64,000 nucleotides of DNA from Microvirga arvi (GTDB lineage Bacteria > Pseudomonadota > Alphaproteobacteria > Rhizobiales > Beijerinckiaceae). Shown piece after piece: positions 48,161 to 57,409 of the stretch. The stretch is from the NCBI RefSeq assembly GCF_016892765.1, contig NZ_JAFEMD010000007.1:1-64000 (forward strand), in the 5' to 3' direction. The notes under the pieces are model-generated. The model saw only the letters and a program-made list of their open reading frames with translations, had not been told where the DNA came from and did no database searches. Numbering within the stretch: position 1 is the first letter of the stretch; each line of letters opens with the position of its first letter. The position numbers and the translations under genes were made by a program.

Positions 48161-49006
48161 ATGTCCCTCGACGTCTTCGCCATCATTCTCGTCGCCGCGT
48201 TCCTGCATGCGAGCTGGAACGCCATTGCCAAAGCCGGCAAGGGCGATCCTCTGGTTCAGGCCAACCGGATCGCCGTCGGGTCGGCTGTCGCCGCGGTTCC
48301 GGCGCTGCTCGTCTCAGGCCTGCCTGACGCGGCCAGCTCCCTTCATGTAGTGGGATCGGCGCTGATCCATGTGGCGTATTTCGTTCTGATCGGCCTCGCC
48401 TACCGCTACGCCGACTACTCCGCCATCTACCCTCTCGTGCGGGGCAGCGCGCCGCTGTTCACCACGCTTCTTGCGATGCTCCTCCTAGGGGAAGCGCTCA
48501 CGCCCATGACGTGGGCGGGAATCGGTGTGTTGTGCGGCGGGATCCTTGGTCTCGGCATCGATGCCATCCGCCGCGGCGGATTGAATGCCCGAAGCCTGAC
48601 GATTGCAGCCCTGACGGCCGGCATCGTGGTCAGCTACACGCTTGTCGACGGTGTGGGCGCGCGCCTGTCGGGCCATTCCAGCGCATACGTGCTGTCGATG
48701 ATGGCGCTCACGGGGGCGCTCATGGTGCTGGTGATGATGGCCTTCCAGAGAGAGGCCTTGTTCAGCACGCCGGCCTCCCTGTGGGGCAAGAGCATCGCCG
48801 TTGGAGCCGTGGCCAACGTCTCCTATGGAACGGCCCTCTGGGCCATGACGAAAGCGCCGATCGGACTGGTCGGCGCCGTGCGCGAGACCTCGGTCCTGTT
48901 CGCCGCGCTGATTGCCATGGTGGCCCTGAAGGAACGTTTCGGCGTTGCCCGATGGGCGGCGGCCCTGATGATCGTAACCGGCCTGGGGCTTACGAAAGCG
49001 GGATAG
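48161..49006 (+). CDS. EamA/DMT-family transporter
   Basis: A 281-residue membrane protein with about ten transmembrane segments in two EamA repeats. It opens with FAIILVAAFLHASWNAIAKAG, then YRYADYSAIYPLVRGSAPLFTTLLAM and, in the second half, MTKAPIGLVGAVRETSVLFAAL. These are hallmarks of the DMT subgroup whose members are often annotated as transporters of unknown small molecules. It follows the glycosidase-like gene after 103 bases on the same strand. Substrate is unknown. Confidence 0.87.
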   Translation: MSLDVFAIILVAAFLHASWNAIAKAGKGDPLVQANRIAVGSAVAAVPALLVSGLPDAASSLHVVGSALIHVAYFVLIGLAYRYADYSAIYPLVRGSAPLFTTLLAMLLLGEALTPMTWAGIGVLCGGILGLGIDAIRRGGLNARSLTIAALTAGIVVSYTLVDGVGARLSGHSSAYVLSMMALTGALMVLVMMAFQREALFSTPASLWGKSIAVGAVANVSYGTALWAMTKAPIGLVGAVRETSVLFAALIAMVALKERFGVARWAAALMIVTGLGLTKAG

Positions 49007-49030
49007 GGCAAGCGGGAGGCGCCCGTTCTC

Positions 49031-49055
49031 CGAACCAAACCCTCCCGCAAACGTT
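49031..49055 (+). promoter_or_regulatory. EcfG-like promoter for the DUF4142 gene
   Basis: CGAAC-N16-CGTT, one mismatch from the general-stress consensus, 33 bases before the start codon at 49088. Confidence 0.45.
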
Positions 49056-49087
49056 CGCTCTCACAATCCCGTTTGCAGGAGCCACTC

Positions 49088-49822
49088 ATGTCGTCACGCC
49101 GTCTCGTGATCGCCGGCCTCATGGCCGCCGCTGCCGTTCCCGCCTTCGCCCAGCAGGTGCAGCAGAATCAGGCCATCCCCTTTTCCGTCACGCCGCAGCC
49201 CGCCGAAGGCCAGACCAATCCGGCGCTCGGCCAGAATGCGCAGGAGCGCCAGCAGCGCACGCAGCAGGGTGGGGCGCCGCAGGATACGCAGACTCCCGCC
49301 CGCCAGGGCCAGGCCAGCAGCGCGCCTGCCGCCATGGGCCAGCAGCAATCGCAGGCCGACCGGCAGTACATCCAGCAGGCGCTGGCGCTCGGCACCGTCT
49401 CCCTGCAGCAATCGAACTTTGCCTTGAGCAAGGCCCAGAACCCGCGGGTCAAACAATTCGCGGAGTTCGAGATCGGCGAGCAGAACCTTTTGACCGAGAT
49501 CATGCATTCCTTCGCCGATCCGAACGCCACCGCCTCCACTACGCAGGGGGCGCAAGCGGCCGCCTCCACGGCGCCCGAGCTGCCGGCGAAGGACTCGCAG
49601 TCCATGGAGCGCCTGTCGAAGGCGCAAGCCGGCGCCGCATTCGACAAGGATTATGTCGCGCTGCAGATCCAGGGCCATCAGGAACTGCTGAAGCTGCAGG
49701 AAACCTATCTGCAGCAGGGTTCCGGCAACCGCGAGACCACGAGCGTGGCCAAGCTCGCCCGCAACCAGATCCAGGAACATCTCGCGATGCTGCAGGACAT
49801 CCAGAAGGATCTTGGACGGTAA
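49088..49822 (+). CDS. DUF4142 family secreted protein
   Basis: A 244-residue protein with a signal peptide (residues 1-19, ending VPAFAQQ), a disordered Gln/Pro/Ala-rich part (about 20-90) and a C-terminal helical DUF4142 domain. Typical segments are ADRQYIQQALALGTVSLQQS, NPRVKQFAEFEIGEQ and FDKDYVALQIQGHQELLKLQ, the ferritin-like four-helix pattern of this periplasmic family. Function is unknown; relatives are often stress-induced outer-surface proteins. ATG 49088 has a GCAGGAG site. Confidence 0.9.
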   Translation: MSSRRLVIAGLMAAAAVPAFAQQVQQNQAIPFSVTPQPAEGQTNPALGQNAQERQQRTQQGGAPQDTQTPARQGQASSAPAAMGQQQSQADRQYIQQALALGTVSLQQSNFALSKAQNPRVKQFAEFEIGEQNLLTEIMHSFADPNATASTTQGAQAAASTAPELPAKDSQSMERLSKAQAGAAFDKDYVALQIQGHQELLKLQETYLQQGSGNRETTSVAKLARNQIQEHLAMLQDIQKDLGR

Positions 49823-49911
49823 AGCATCGTCCGGCGAAGGGGGATGCCAGTTCGCTGTAAGATGATGCGTCGCAATGATCGTCCGGCCCTGCATTTCACC
49901 GTCGCAAGGCC

Positions 49912-49937
49912 GGAACACCCTTCCACGACAGCACGTT
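49912..49937 (+). promoter_or_regulatory. EcfG promoter, exact consensus match
   Basis: GGAAC (49912-49916), 17 bases, CGTT (49934-49937) matches the general stress sigma factor consensus exactly. The expected transcript start would be about 50 bases before the start codon at 49996. Confidence 0.6.
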
Positions 49938-49995
49938 CCATTGAAGACCGGCAGGCCACTCCGCCTGCCCCAGAACCCAGGAAGAGGAATAGCCC

Positions 49996-50610
49996 ATGGC
50001 GCGAGACAAGCGAGGCCGCCCTCCGGAGCCTGACGTGGACGAGGTGATGAACGAGGTCACCCAGGAAGAGACCGGCGATGACTTCGTCGCAGGGCCGACC
50101 CAGCGCAACGACGTCGGCAACACCAAGCGTGCCGCCGCCAAAGCCACCGGCGCCATGGGCGCCTCGAAGAAGCTCGATCCCGATCTCGATATCGATCACG
50201 TGGACGACAACCGCGTGACGAGCGGCTCCAGGGCCGGCCTTCACTCCTTCAAGGAGGTGCCGGAGGAGGAAGACGACGACGCCGGCTTCCAGATGTCGAA
50301 TGAGGAGATCGCCGAAGGCGTGAACACGACCGCCACCAAGAGCCCTGCCCCGCGCGGCGCCCAGACCGAGGGCACGTCCGGCCCCACCGGCATGAGCGGC
50401 GGTGCGGCCTCCCGCGCCCGGGTGCCGGCGCCAGGCACCGCGGTGGACGTGACAAAAGGCACCCTGGTTCGTGGCCATCCGACCGCCAGCCAGTCCGGCG
50501 GAAAGTCGACCTCCTCCACGGGCGACCAGAAGCCGCCGAAGCGCTCCGCCCGCGCCCAAAGCGGGCAGCAGCAGCGGCCGCTGTCGAAGGGCGGCTCGGA
50601 GGAACGCTAA
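49996..50610 (+). CDS. Disordered hydrophilic protein of unknown function
   Basis: A 204-residue protein with no Cys, no signal peptide and almost no hydrophobic core. It opens MARDKRGRPPEPDVDEVMNE, then has an acidic patch (PDLDIDHVDDNRVTSGS, EEEDDDAGF) and a long Ser/Thr/Gly/Pro/Ala tail ending in basic PKRSARAQSGQQQRP-like sequence. The composition resembles hydrophilins or stress-tolerance proteins. It follows an exact EcfG-type promoter, which supports a stress role, but the family is not recognised. Confidence 0.7.
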   Translation: MARDKRGRPPEPDVDEVMNEVTQEETGDDFVAGPTQRNDVGNTKRAAAKATGAMGASKKLDPDLDIDHVDDNRVTSGSRAGLHSFKEVPEEEDDDAGFQMSNEEIAEGVNTTATKSPAPRGAQTEGTSGPTGMSGGAASRARVPAPGTAVDVTKGTLVRGHPTASQSGGKSTSSTGDQKPPKRSARAQSGQQQRPLSKGGSEER

Positions 50611-50624
50611 CCTCCATAGTACCC

Positions 50625-50658
50625 GTCATCCCGGACGCCACAGGCGCTCCGGGATGAC
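50625..50658. repeat. Single hairpin of family 3
   Basis: The perfect inverted pair GTCATCCCGGA / TCCGGGATGAC (11 bases each side, 12-base loop) lies between the disordered-protein gene and the TRAP binding protein gene. There is no T run, so it is not a standard terminator. Confidence 0.75.
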
Positions 50659-50778
50659 ATCAATGCCCCTGCTGCATAGCTGTCTTTACGGAAGGTGACG
50701 TGACAGCACCGTACCTCCCGCTTTATGGATTGTTCAGCCGAACCGGCAGTGACGATATAAACGGTTGAGGAAACGCTC

Positions 50779-51870
50779 ATGGACAGAAGAAAAGTTCTCA
50801 AAGGCGCAGGCCTTGCGGCAGCCGCAGGCGTTGTTGCCTCCCCCGCCATCGCCCAGGCGCAGCCGGAAATCCGCTGGCGCATGGCCTCGGCCTATCCAAA
50901 GAGCCTCGACACCCTCTTCGGCGCAGGCGAGATGATCTCCAAGCGTGTAGCCGCTGCCACCGACAACAAGTTCCAGATCCAGCCCTTCGCCGCGGGCGAG
51001 ATCGTCGGCGCGCTCCAGACCCTCGACGCCACGCAGAACGGTACGATCGAGTGCTCCTACACCCTGTCGAGCTTCTTCATCGGCAAGGACCCGACCTTCA
51101 TGTTCGAGACCTCTGTGCCGTGGGGCATGAACGTGCGCCAGCACAATGCCTGGATGTATTACGGCGGCGGTCTCGATCTCGTGCGCGAGTTCATGAAGGA
51201 CTACAACGTCTACCCGATCCCGGCCGGCCAGACCGGCGCGCAGATGGGCGGCTGGTTCCGCAAGGAGATCAAGTCGATCGCGGACCTGCAGGGCCTCAAG
51301 ATGCGCATCGCCGGCATGGGCGGGCAGATCATGCAGAAGCTCGGCGTGGTGCCCCAGGTGCTCGCTGCCGGCGACATCTATCCGGCGCTCGAGCGCGGCA
51401 CCCTCGATGCGGTGGAATTCTCCGGCCCGCACGACGACGAGAAGCTCGGCTTCGTGAAGGTGGCCCAGTACTACTACTATCCCGGCTTCTGGGAAGGCGG
51501 CGCGCAGCCCTCGCTCTACGTGAACATGAACAAGTGGAACGAGCTGCCGGCGAATTACAAGGCGATCTTGGAGGCGGCCTGCGCCGAGGCCAATGCGATG
51601 TGCGTCGCGAAATACGATGCGCAGAACGCCGACGCAATCCGCCGCCTCGTAGGCCAGGGCGTGCAGCTGCGTCCCTTCCCGCGCGACGTGATGGAGCAGA
51701 GCTACAAGGAAGCCTACAAGCTCTATGGCGAACTCGCGGCCTCGAACCCCAAGTTCAAGAAGGTGTTCGATTCCTGGAACGCCTTCCGCGAGAAGGAGCT
51801 TACCTGGTTCCGCATCGCCGAACTGCCCTTCGACTACTTCGTCAATCAGCAGCAGGGCCAGCCGCGCTAG
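50779..51870 (+). CDS. TRAP transporter substrate-binding protein (DctP family)
   Basis: A 363-residue periplasmic binding protein. The N-terminus MDRRKVLKGAGLAAAAGVVA is a Tat-type signal (RRKVLK, an imperfect twin-arginine motif), cut near AQAQPEIRW. The mature part has the DctP fold: the QIQPFAAGEIVGALQTLDA segment, LKMRIAGMGGQIMQKLGVVP with its ligand-binding Arg, and LERGTLDAVEFSGPHDDEKLG. The pattern is close to the 2-oxo acid binding protein TakP. The membrane subunits DctQ/DctM are not in the window, so this is an orphan binding protein. A UUCG-loop terminator follows. Confidence 0.92.
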   Translation: MDRRKVLKGAGLAAAAGVVASPAIAQAQPEIRWRMASAYPKSLDTLFGAGEMISKRVAAATDNKFQIQPFAAGEIVGALQTLDATQNGTIECSYTLSSFFIGKDPTFMFETSVPWGMNVRQHNAWMYYGGGLDLVREFMKDYNVYPIPAGQTGAQMGGWFRKEIKSIADLQGLKMRIAGMGGQIMQKLGVVPQVLAAGDIYPALERGTLDAVEFSGPHDDEKLGFVKVAQYYYYPGFWEGGAQPSLYVNMNKWNELPANYKAILEAACAEANAMCVAKYDAQNADAIRRLVGQGVQLRPFPRDVMEQSYKEAYKLYGELAASNPKFKKVFDSWNAFREKELTWFRIAELPFDYFVNQQQGQPR

Positions 51871-51887
51871 AAGATCTTAAATTTAGT

Positions 51888-51917
51888 AACGGCGCCTTCG
51901 GGCGCCGTTTTCGTTTG
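51888..51917 (+). terminator. Rho-independent terminator with a TTCG loop
   Basis: The perfect stem AACGGCGCC / GGCGCCGTT is closed by the very stable TTCG tetraloop and followed by TTT. It lies directly after the TRAP gene. Confidence 0.92.
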
Positions 51918-51929
51918 TGGGCTCAAAGC

Positions 51930-51954
51930 GGATCGAAGCTTGGCCCGATGCGTT
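51930..51954 (+). promoter_or_regulatory. EcfG-like promoter for the 60-residue protein
   Basis: GGATC-N16-CGTT, one mismatch from GGAAC-N16-CGTT, 43 bases before the start codon at 51997. Confidence 0.4.
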
Positions 51955-51996
51955 GTCTTCACAACAGGCATTGCAATCCAACAATGGAGACAGGTC

Positions 51997-52179
51997 ATGA
52001 CGGACAAGAGCCGTGAACAGGACACCCCGCAGGATCGGAGCGCCGCTAAGGACAAGGATAGCCGCAAGGACGAGAAGCAGTCGGAGAACAACCGGAAGCA
52101 CCAGGAGGATCTGCTCGACGAAGGCGTGGAGGAAAGTTTCCCCGCAAGCGATCCGGTTTCCGTGAAAATCTCTAAGTAG
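51997..52179 (+). CDS. Small ESFPASDP-type protein
   Basis: A 60-residue, highly charged protein: the first two thirds are Lys, Asp, Arg, Gln and Asn with no hydrophobic core, and the C-terminus is LLDEGVEESFPASDPVSVKI. The ESFPASDP motif marks a group of very small alphaproteobacterial proteins of unknown function. ATG 51997 has GGAGACAGG before it. The longer open frame upstream to 51940 covers the promoter-like site and is unlikely. Confidence 0.8.
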   Translation: MTDKSREQDTPQDRSAAKDKDSRKDEKQSENNRKHQEDLLDEGVEESFPASDPVSVKISK

Positions 52180-52192
52180 ATCCGGTCTCTGA

Positions 52193-52224
52193 CGAAGCCC
52201 CGAAGCGCGAGCTTCGGGGCTTCG
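52193..52224. terminator. Strong bidirectional hairpin
   Basis: The 13-base perfect stem CGAAGCCCCGAAG / CTTCGGGGCTTCG has a six-base loop. It stands between two converging genes (stops at 52179 and 52231). The T runs are poor, but strength and position suggest termination in both directions. Confidence 0.7.
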
Positions 52225-52230
52225 TGCGTT

Positions 52231-53097
52231 TCAGTTCCGGCTCGCCACGGCAACGCCCAAGGCGGCCAGCGCCATGCCGGCGAGCTGGATCAGGCTCAGG
52301 GTCTCGCCGAAAAACGCGAAGGCCATGAGCGCCGCGACCGGCGGCACGAGATAGAGCAGCGCCGCGACACCCACCACCGCGCCCTGCCGGATCAGGAAGA
52401 GCAGCAGCCCAATCGCGCCGATGGAGAGGCCGAACACCGCCCAGGCGAGGCCGCCCAGCAACGGAAGCGTGAGGTCCATGTGCCCCTCTTCCAGCAGCAG
52501 CATCAGGGGCAGGGTGACGATGGCGGCCCCGATATACTGAATCGTCGCATTGACCCGCATGTCGAGCGTGCTGCCGGTGCGCTTCTGCCAAATCGTCCCG
52601 AAGGTGATGGAGAGCATCCCGAGCACGCAGATTCCGAGCGCGAGCGGCGGCACGCCGCCCTCCCCCAGCTTCGGCGCCACCACGAGCGCCGCTCCGAGAA
52701 AACCGATGCCGATTCCGGTCCAGCGCCGTGGCGAAACGCGCTCGCCCAGCAGAGGTCCGGCGAGAAGACCCGTGGCCAGCGGCTGCAGGCCGGCCACCAG
52801 GGCAGAGATGCCGGCGGGCAGCCCGTGCTTCACAGACCAGAACACGGCGCCGAGATAGAACCCGTGCAGGAGAACGCCGGCGATCATGCTGTTGCGCCAG
52901 TCGCTCCACCGGCGCGGCCATGAGACCCGCGCGATGGTGACGATGACGGCCAGGACCAGGGTGGCGAGCACATAGCGCACGAACAGAAAGGTCAGCGGCT
53001 CGGTATGGGGCGCCACGAGGCGCGCCACGATGAATCCCGTCGCCCAGATGAGCACGAAGAGCGGCGGCGCGAGGCGGGCGAAGAGGGAGGGATTCAT
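52231..53097 (-). CDS. EamA/DMT-family transporter
   Basis: A 288-residue membrane protein with about ten transmembrane segments in two EamA domains. Opening FARLAPPLFVLIWATGFIVA and PLTFLFVRYVLATLVLAV are typical, as is GLPAGISALVAGLQPLATG at the end of the first domain; the second has RQGAVVGVAALLYLVPPVAALMA. This is the RhaT/EamA-type group of presumed metabolite exporters. It is the fourth DMT gene in this window; the others share little sequence with it. The start is ATG 53097, with AGAGGGAGG before it. Confidence 0.87.
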   Translation of the reverse strand: MNPSLFARLAPPLFVLIWATGFIVARLVAPHTEPLTFLFVRYVLATLVLAVIVTIARVSWPRRWSDWRNSMIAGVLLHGFYLGAVFWSVKHGLPAGISALVAGLQPLATGLLAGPLLGERVSPRRWTGIGIGFLGAALVVAPKLGEGGVPPLALGICVLGMLSITFGTIWQKRTGSTLDMRVNATIQYIGAAIVTLPLMLLLEEGHMDLTLPLLGGLAWAVFGLSIGAIGLLLFLIRQGAVVGVAALLYLVPPVAALMAFAFFGETLSLIQLAGMALAALGVAVASRN

Positions 53098-53179
53098 GGG
53101 GTGACGCAGAGTGGAAGCCGGAAGAGGAATGGCCTTGTAGGCCCGAGCATCAGTGTTTGTCGATGCGCGATGAGGAGCG

Positions 53180-53363
53180 ACTTCACCTCTCCCTGAGGGA
53201 GAGGTCGCGCCGGAGGCGCGGGCGAGGGGTTGCAGGTCTCTCAGGAGAGCGCTCTCCCCCTCACCCTCGCTGCGCTCGACCTCTCTCCATCGCAAGTCGG
53301 GTGTTCCCGACTTGCGCAAGCAAAGCGGATCTCGGGAACACCCGAGATCCGGGGAGAGGTGTG
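53180..53363. repeat. Composite palindromic repeat with double-hairpin module
   Basis: ACCTCTCCCTGAGGGAGAGGT and GCGCCGGAGGCGC hairpins begin the unit. It continues with a CTCTCCCCCTCACCCTCGC arm, then the hairpins CGCAAGTCGGG/CCCGACTTGCG (53291-53316) and GGATCTCGGG/CCCGAGATCC (53327-53350), and closes with GGGGAGAGGTG. The two last hairpins recur with paired base changes at 29129-29189. This fills the gap 53098-53507. Confidence 0.82.
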
Positions 53364-53507
53364 GCGGCGGTACTCGCAGAGCTAACCTTTTAAGAATAAC
53401 GGAAGGTGTGCTTTTCATTTTACGCTTCGCAACCCAGCAGCCTCGGAGTTCGTTTCCTTGTCCTTAACCTCTGCCGCACCATCTCCAGCCTCCTGGAGAC
53501 CCCGCTG

Positions 53508-54398
53508 TTGAACCGCTTTCGCCTCTGGCTCGAACTCGTCGCCATCGCCTCCACCCGCTTCGTTCTGCACGATGCCTGGGCCATCGCGAGCCATATTGCG
53601 CTGTCCGTGCTGACCTCGATGTTCCCGTTTCTCATCCTGGTCACCGCGCTGGCGAGCCTGTTCGGTACCGGGACGCTGGCCGACGAGGTGGCTGACATCA
53701 TTCTCGAGGCCTGGCCGCGCGAAATCGCTGGCCCCATTGCGGGCGAAGTGCACAACATCCTCTCGGTCAAGCGCAGCGACGTGGTGACCTTGGGCCTGGT
53801 GCTGGCGCTCTATTTCGCTTCGAGCGGCGTGGAGAGTTTGCGGGTCGGGCTCAACCGCGCCTATGGCGTGCGCGAGACCCGCGCCTGGTGGCTGACGCGG
53901 CTCGAATCCATCGCCTTCGTGATCGCCGGAGCCCTGATGCTGCTGGCGCTTGCCCTGCTTGTGGTGCTCGGCCCCCTTCTCTGGCGCATCGTGCTGTCCT
54001 GGGTACCGGCCTTGCACCCCTTCGACGGGCTGATCGCCTTCCTGCGGATCGGCGTGGCGAGCATCGTCATCGTGGCAGGCCTGCTGCTTGCCTACAAGCT
54101 CGTTCCTTCGGGACGGCGAAGCTTCCGCGCGGTGCTGCCGGGGGTGGGCGTGACGCTGGCCCTCTGGCTTCTCGGCGGCTTCGCCTTCAGCTGGTATCTC
54201 GAGTTCTATCCGGGGGCTTACGCGTCCACCTATGGCGGCCTCGCCACCGCCATGGTGGCCCTGATCTTCCTCTATACGCTCAGCGCCATCTTCCTGTTCG
54301 GCGGAGAGCTCAACGGGACCATCATCCTGGCCAAGCGCCGCCGCCTCGGCAAGGAGCCGAAGCCCGAGCACATGACCGATCTGATCGCCCTGCCCTGA
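53508..54398 (+). CDS. YihY/BrkB-family membrane protein
   Basis: A 296-residue inner-membrane protein with about six transmembrane segments and the family segments AWAIASHIALSVLTSMFPFL, SSGVESLRVGLNRAYGVRE and STYGGLATAMVALIFLYTLSAIFLFGGELNG. The old name ribonuclease BN is wrong for this family; the transport or envelope role is unknown. I prefer TTG 53508, which has GGAG nine bases before it. A GTG at 53406 would add 34 residues but has no spaced ribosome site. Confidence 0.85.
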   Translation: MNRFRLWLELVAIASTRFVLHDAWAIASHIALSVLTSMFPFLILVTALASLFGTGTLADEVADIILEAWPREIAGPIAGEVHNILSVKRSDVVTLGLVLALYFASSGVESLRVGLNRAYGVRETRAWWLTRLESIAFVIAGALMLLALALLVVLGPLLWRIVLSWVPALHPFDGLIAFLRIGVASIVIVAGLLLAYKLVPSGRRSFRAVLPGVGVTLALWLLGGFAFSWYLEFYPGAYASTYGGLATAMVALIFLYTLSAIFLFGGELNGTIILAKRRRLGKEPKPEHMTDLIALP

Positions 54399-54415
54399 CC
54401 CTTCATCGTGACGGC

Positions 54416-54517
54416 TCAGGGGGTCAGGATCGCCATCAGAACAAGACCGAAGGCGCCGATGGCGGCGATGCCGATGAGGCTGAGCCAGAGATGCTTGCGG
54501 TCAGGGTCCCGATCCAA
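54416..54517 (-). CDS. Tiny single-pass membrane protein (33 residues)
   Basis: A 33-residue open frame: a charged start (LDRDPDRKH read from TTG 54517) and one hydrophobic helix (LWLSLIGIAAIGAFGLVLMA), then ILTP. An AAAGGGAA ribosome-site-like stretch ends eight to nine bases before the TTG. The charge and hydrophobic pattern is that of a real small membrane protein with the N-terminus inside. It lies 51 bases downstream of a second tiny membrane protein on the same strand. It is too small for family assignment. Confidence 0.5.
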   Translation of the reverse strand: MDRDPDRKHLWLSLIGIAAIGAFGLVLMAILTP

Positions 54518-54568
54518 GAGCGTGGTTCCCTTTATGTGCTCTGCCTAGAGCACTGCGGGCGAACGGTT

Positions 54569-54712
54569 TCACATACCCAAGGTGACGATCCAGAGGCAGA
54601 GACCAAGTCCGACGACAACGGCGAGCCAGTTCAGAGAGCGGTCGAAGACCAGGTTCCATGAAGCCGGAACGGTCTGGGCTAGCTTCTTCTGAGGGGGGAG
54701 ATCGACGGGCAT
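54569..54712 (-). CDS. Tiny single-pass membrane protein (47 residues)
   Basis: A 47-residue frame from ATG 54712: MPVDLPPQKKLAQTVPASWN, then a short basic turn (VFDRS) and a hydrophobic helix (LNWLAVVVGLGLCLWIVTLG). A GTGAG stretch lies just before the ATG. The polar N-terminus with two Lys followed by one membrane helix is typical of small envelope-subunit proteins. It is probably co-transcribed with the 33-residue gene. Family unknown. Confidence 0.55.
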   Translation of the reverse strand: MPVDLPPQKKLAQTVPASWNLVFDRSLNWLAVVVGLGLCLWIVTLGM

Positions 54713-54833
54713 GACTCACGCTCCAAAGCCTGGACAGCTTCGAGACGCAGCATGCGCCCAAAAGGGCAGCGGTCGACTAGGGAATCGCTGATGGAGGGAC
54801 CATACAGGGCCAATGCGTCATTTGTAAGTGGGG

Positions 54834-55058
54834 TCAGATGATCGTCGAGCCGTCGGACCTCACCCGCTCGTCCCCGATCTGACGCACGAGCTTGTCGGCC
54901 TCCTCGTCGCCGACATGGATGCGCACCAGGGTCCATTCCTTCTCCGATTTCCACATGCGGAACGAGAGCATGAATCCGTCGCCGTCCTTCTGTGCACCGG
55001 CATGGGTCGCATTGGGCAGGTCATAGGGGCCAAGGCCATCGAAGGTGATCTGTCCCAC
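54834..55058 (-). CDS. Small protein of unknown function (74 residues)
   Basis: A 74-residue protein starting at GTG 55058 with a GGAGAA site. The segment GQITFDGLGPYDLPNATHAG is followed by FMLSFRMWKSEKEWTLVRIHVG and a charged helix EADKLVRQIGDERVRSDG. Pattern suggests a small beta-sheet plus helix, cytoplasmic. A promoter-like sequence of EcfG type lies at 55090-55114. The family is not recognised. Confidence 0.65.
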   Translation of the reverse strand: MGQITFDGLGPYDLPNATHAGAQKDGDGFMLSFRMWKSEKEWTLVRIHVGDEEADKLVRQIGDERVRSDGSTII

Positions 55059-55089
55059 GGCGTTCTCCGGTCACGAGGATCGAGAACCC

Positions 55090-55114
55090 AACGGTTGAAA
55101 GCCTGACAGGTTCA
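55090..55114 (-). promoter_or_regulatory. EcfG-like promoter for the 74-residue protein
   Basis: On the minus strand it reads TGAAC-N16-CGTT, one mismatch from consensus, 32 bases upstream of the GTG start. Confidence 0.4.
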
Positions 55115-55135
55115 GGCGGGCCGTTTCCCACCGAA

Positions 55136-55165
55136 CGAAAACGGCCGGGCTGATGCCCGGCCGTT
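55136..55165 (-). terminator. Rho-independent terminator of cpdB
   Basis: The perfect stem AACGGCCGGGC / GCCCGGCCGTT has a TGAT loop and runs into TTTT on the minus strand. It lies 23 bases after the cpdB stop. Confidence 0.9.
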
Positions 55166-55187
55166 GCGCGTTCTAGTCGAAGAGCGA

Positions 55188-57131
<1,944 letters not shown>

Positions 57132-57253
57132 GGTCTTCCCTTGGTCTTGTTGTGTTGCGAAACAGAATTCGCCTGTAGCGGAGAGAAGCACAGGTTTTGT
57201 GACAAGATCAATATAGCTGGCAAAGGGACGGCCAATTAGTTTCGACGCGAATT

Positions 57254-57400
57254 CCCTCTCCCGTTTGGGAGAGGGCTGGGGTGAGGGCAGGCCGCTGCCA
57301 GAGGAGGTGCTGAGGTTTGGGCCTGAAACGGAGAGAACGGTGCTAGGCTGGTGATGCGTCACACCCTCACCCCTACCCCTCTCCCGCCCGGGAGAGGGGT
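57254..57400. repeat. Composite palindromic repeat, family 5
   Basis: CCCTCTCCCGTTTGGGAGAGGGCTGGGGTGAGGGC at the left and, inverted, CACCCTCACCCCTACCCCTCTCCCGCCCGGGAGAGGGG at the right enclose about 75 unique bases. The same arrangement is at 59844-59992, with a different centre. It fills the gap between cpdB and the PLP-enzyme gene. Confidence 0.8.
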
Positions 57401-57409
57401 AAAGGAGCC

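Noticed and set aside
53406..53507. Extra 34 residues on YihY from GTG 53406
   Set aside because: No spaced ribosome site, and the peptide does not resemble the family; kept only as an alternative.
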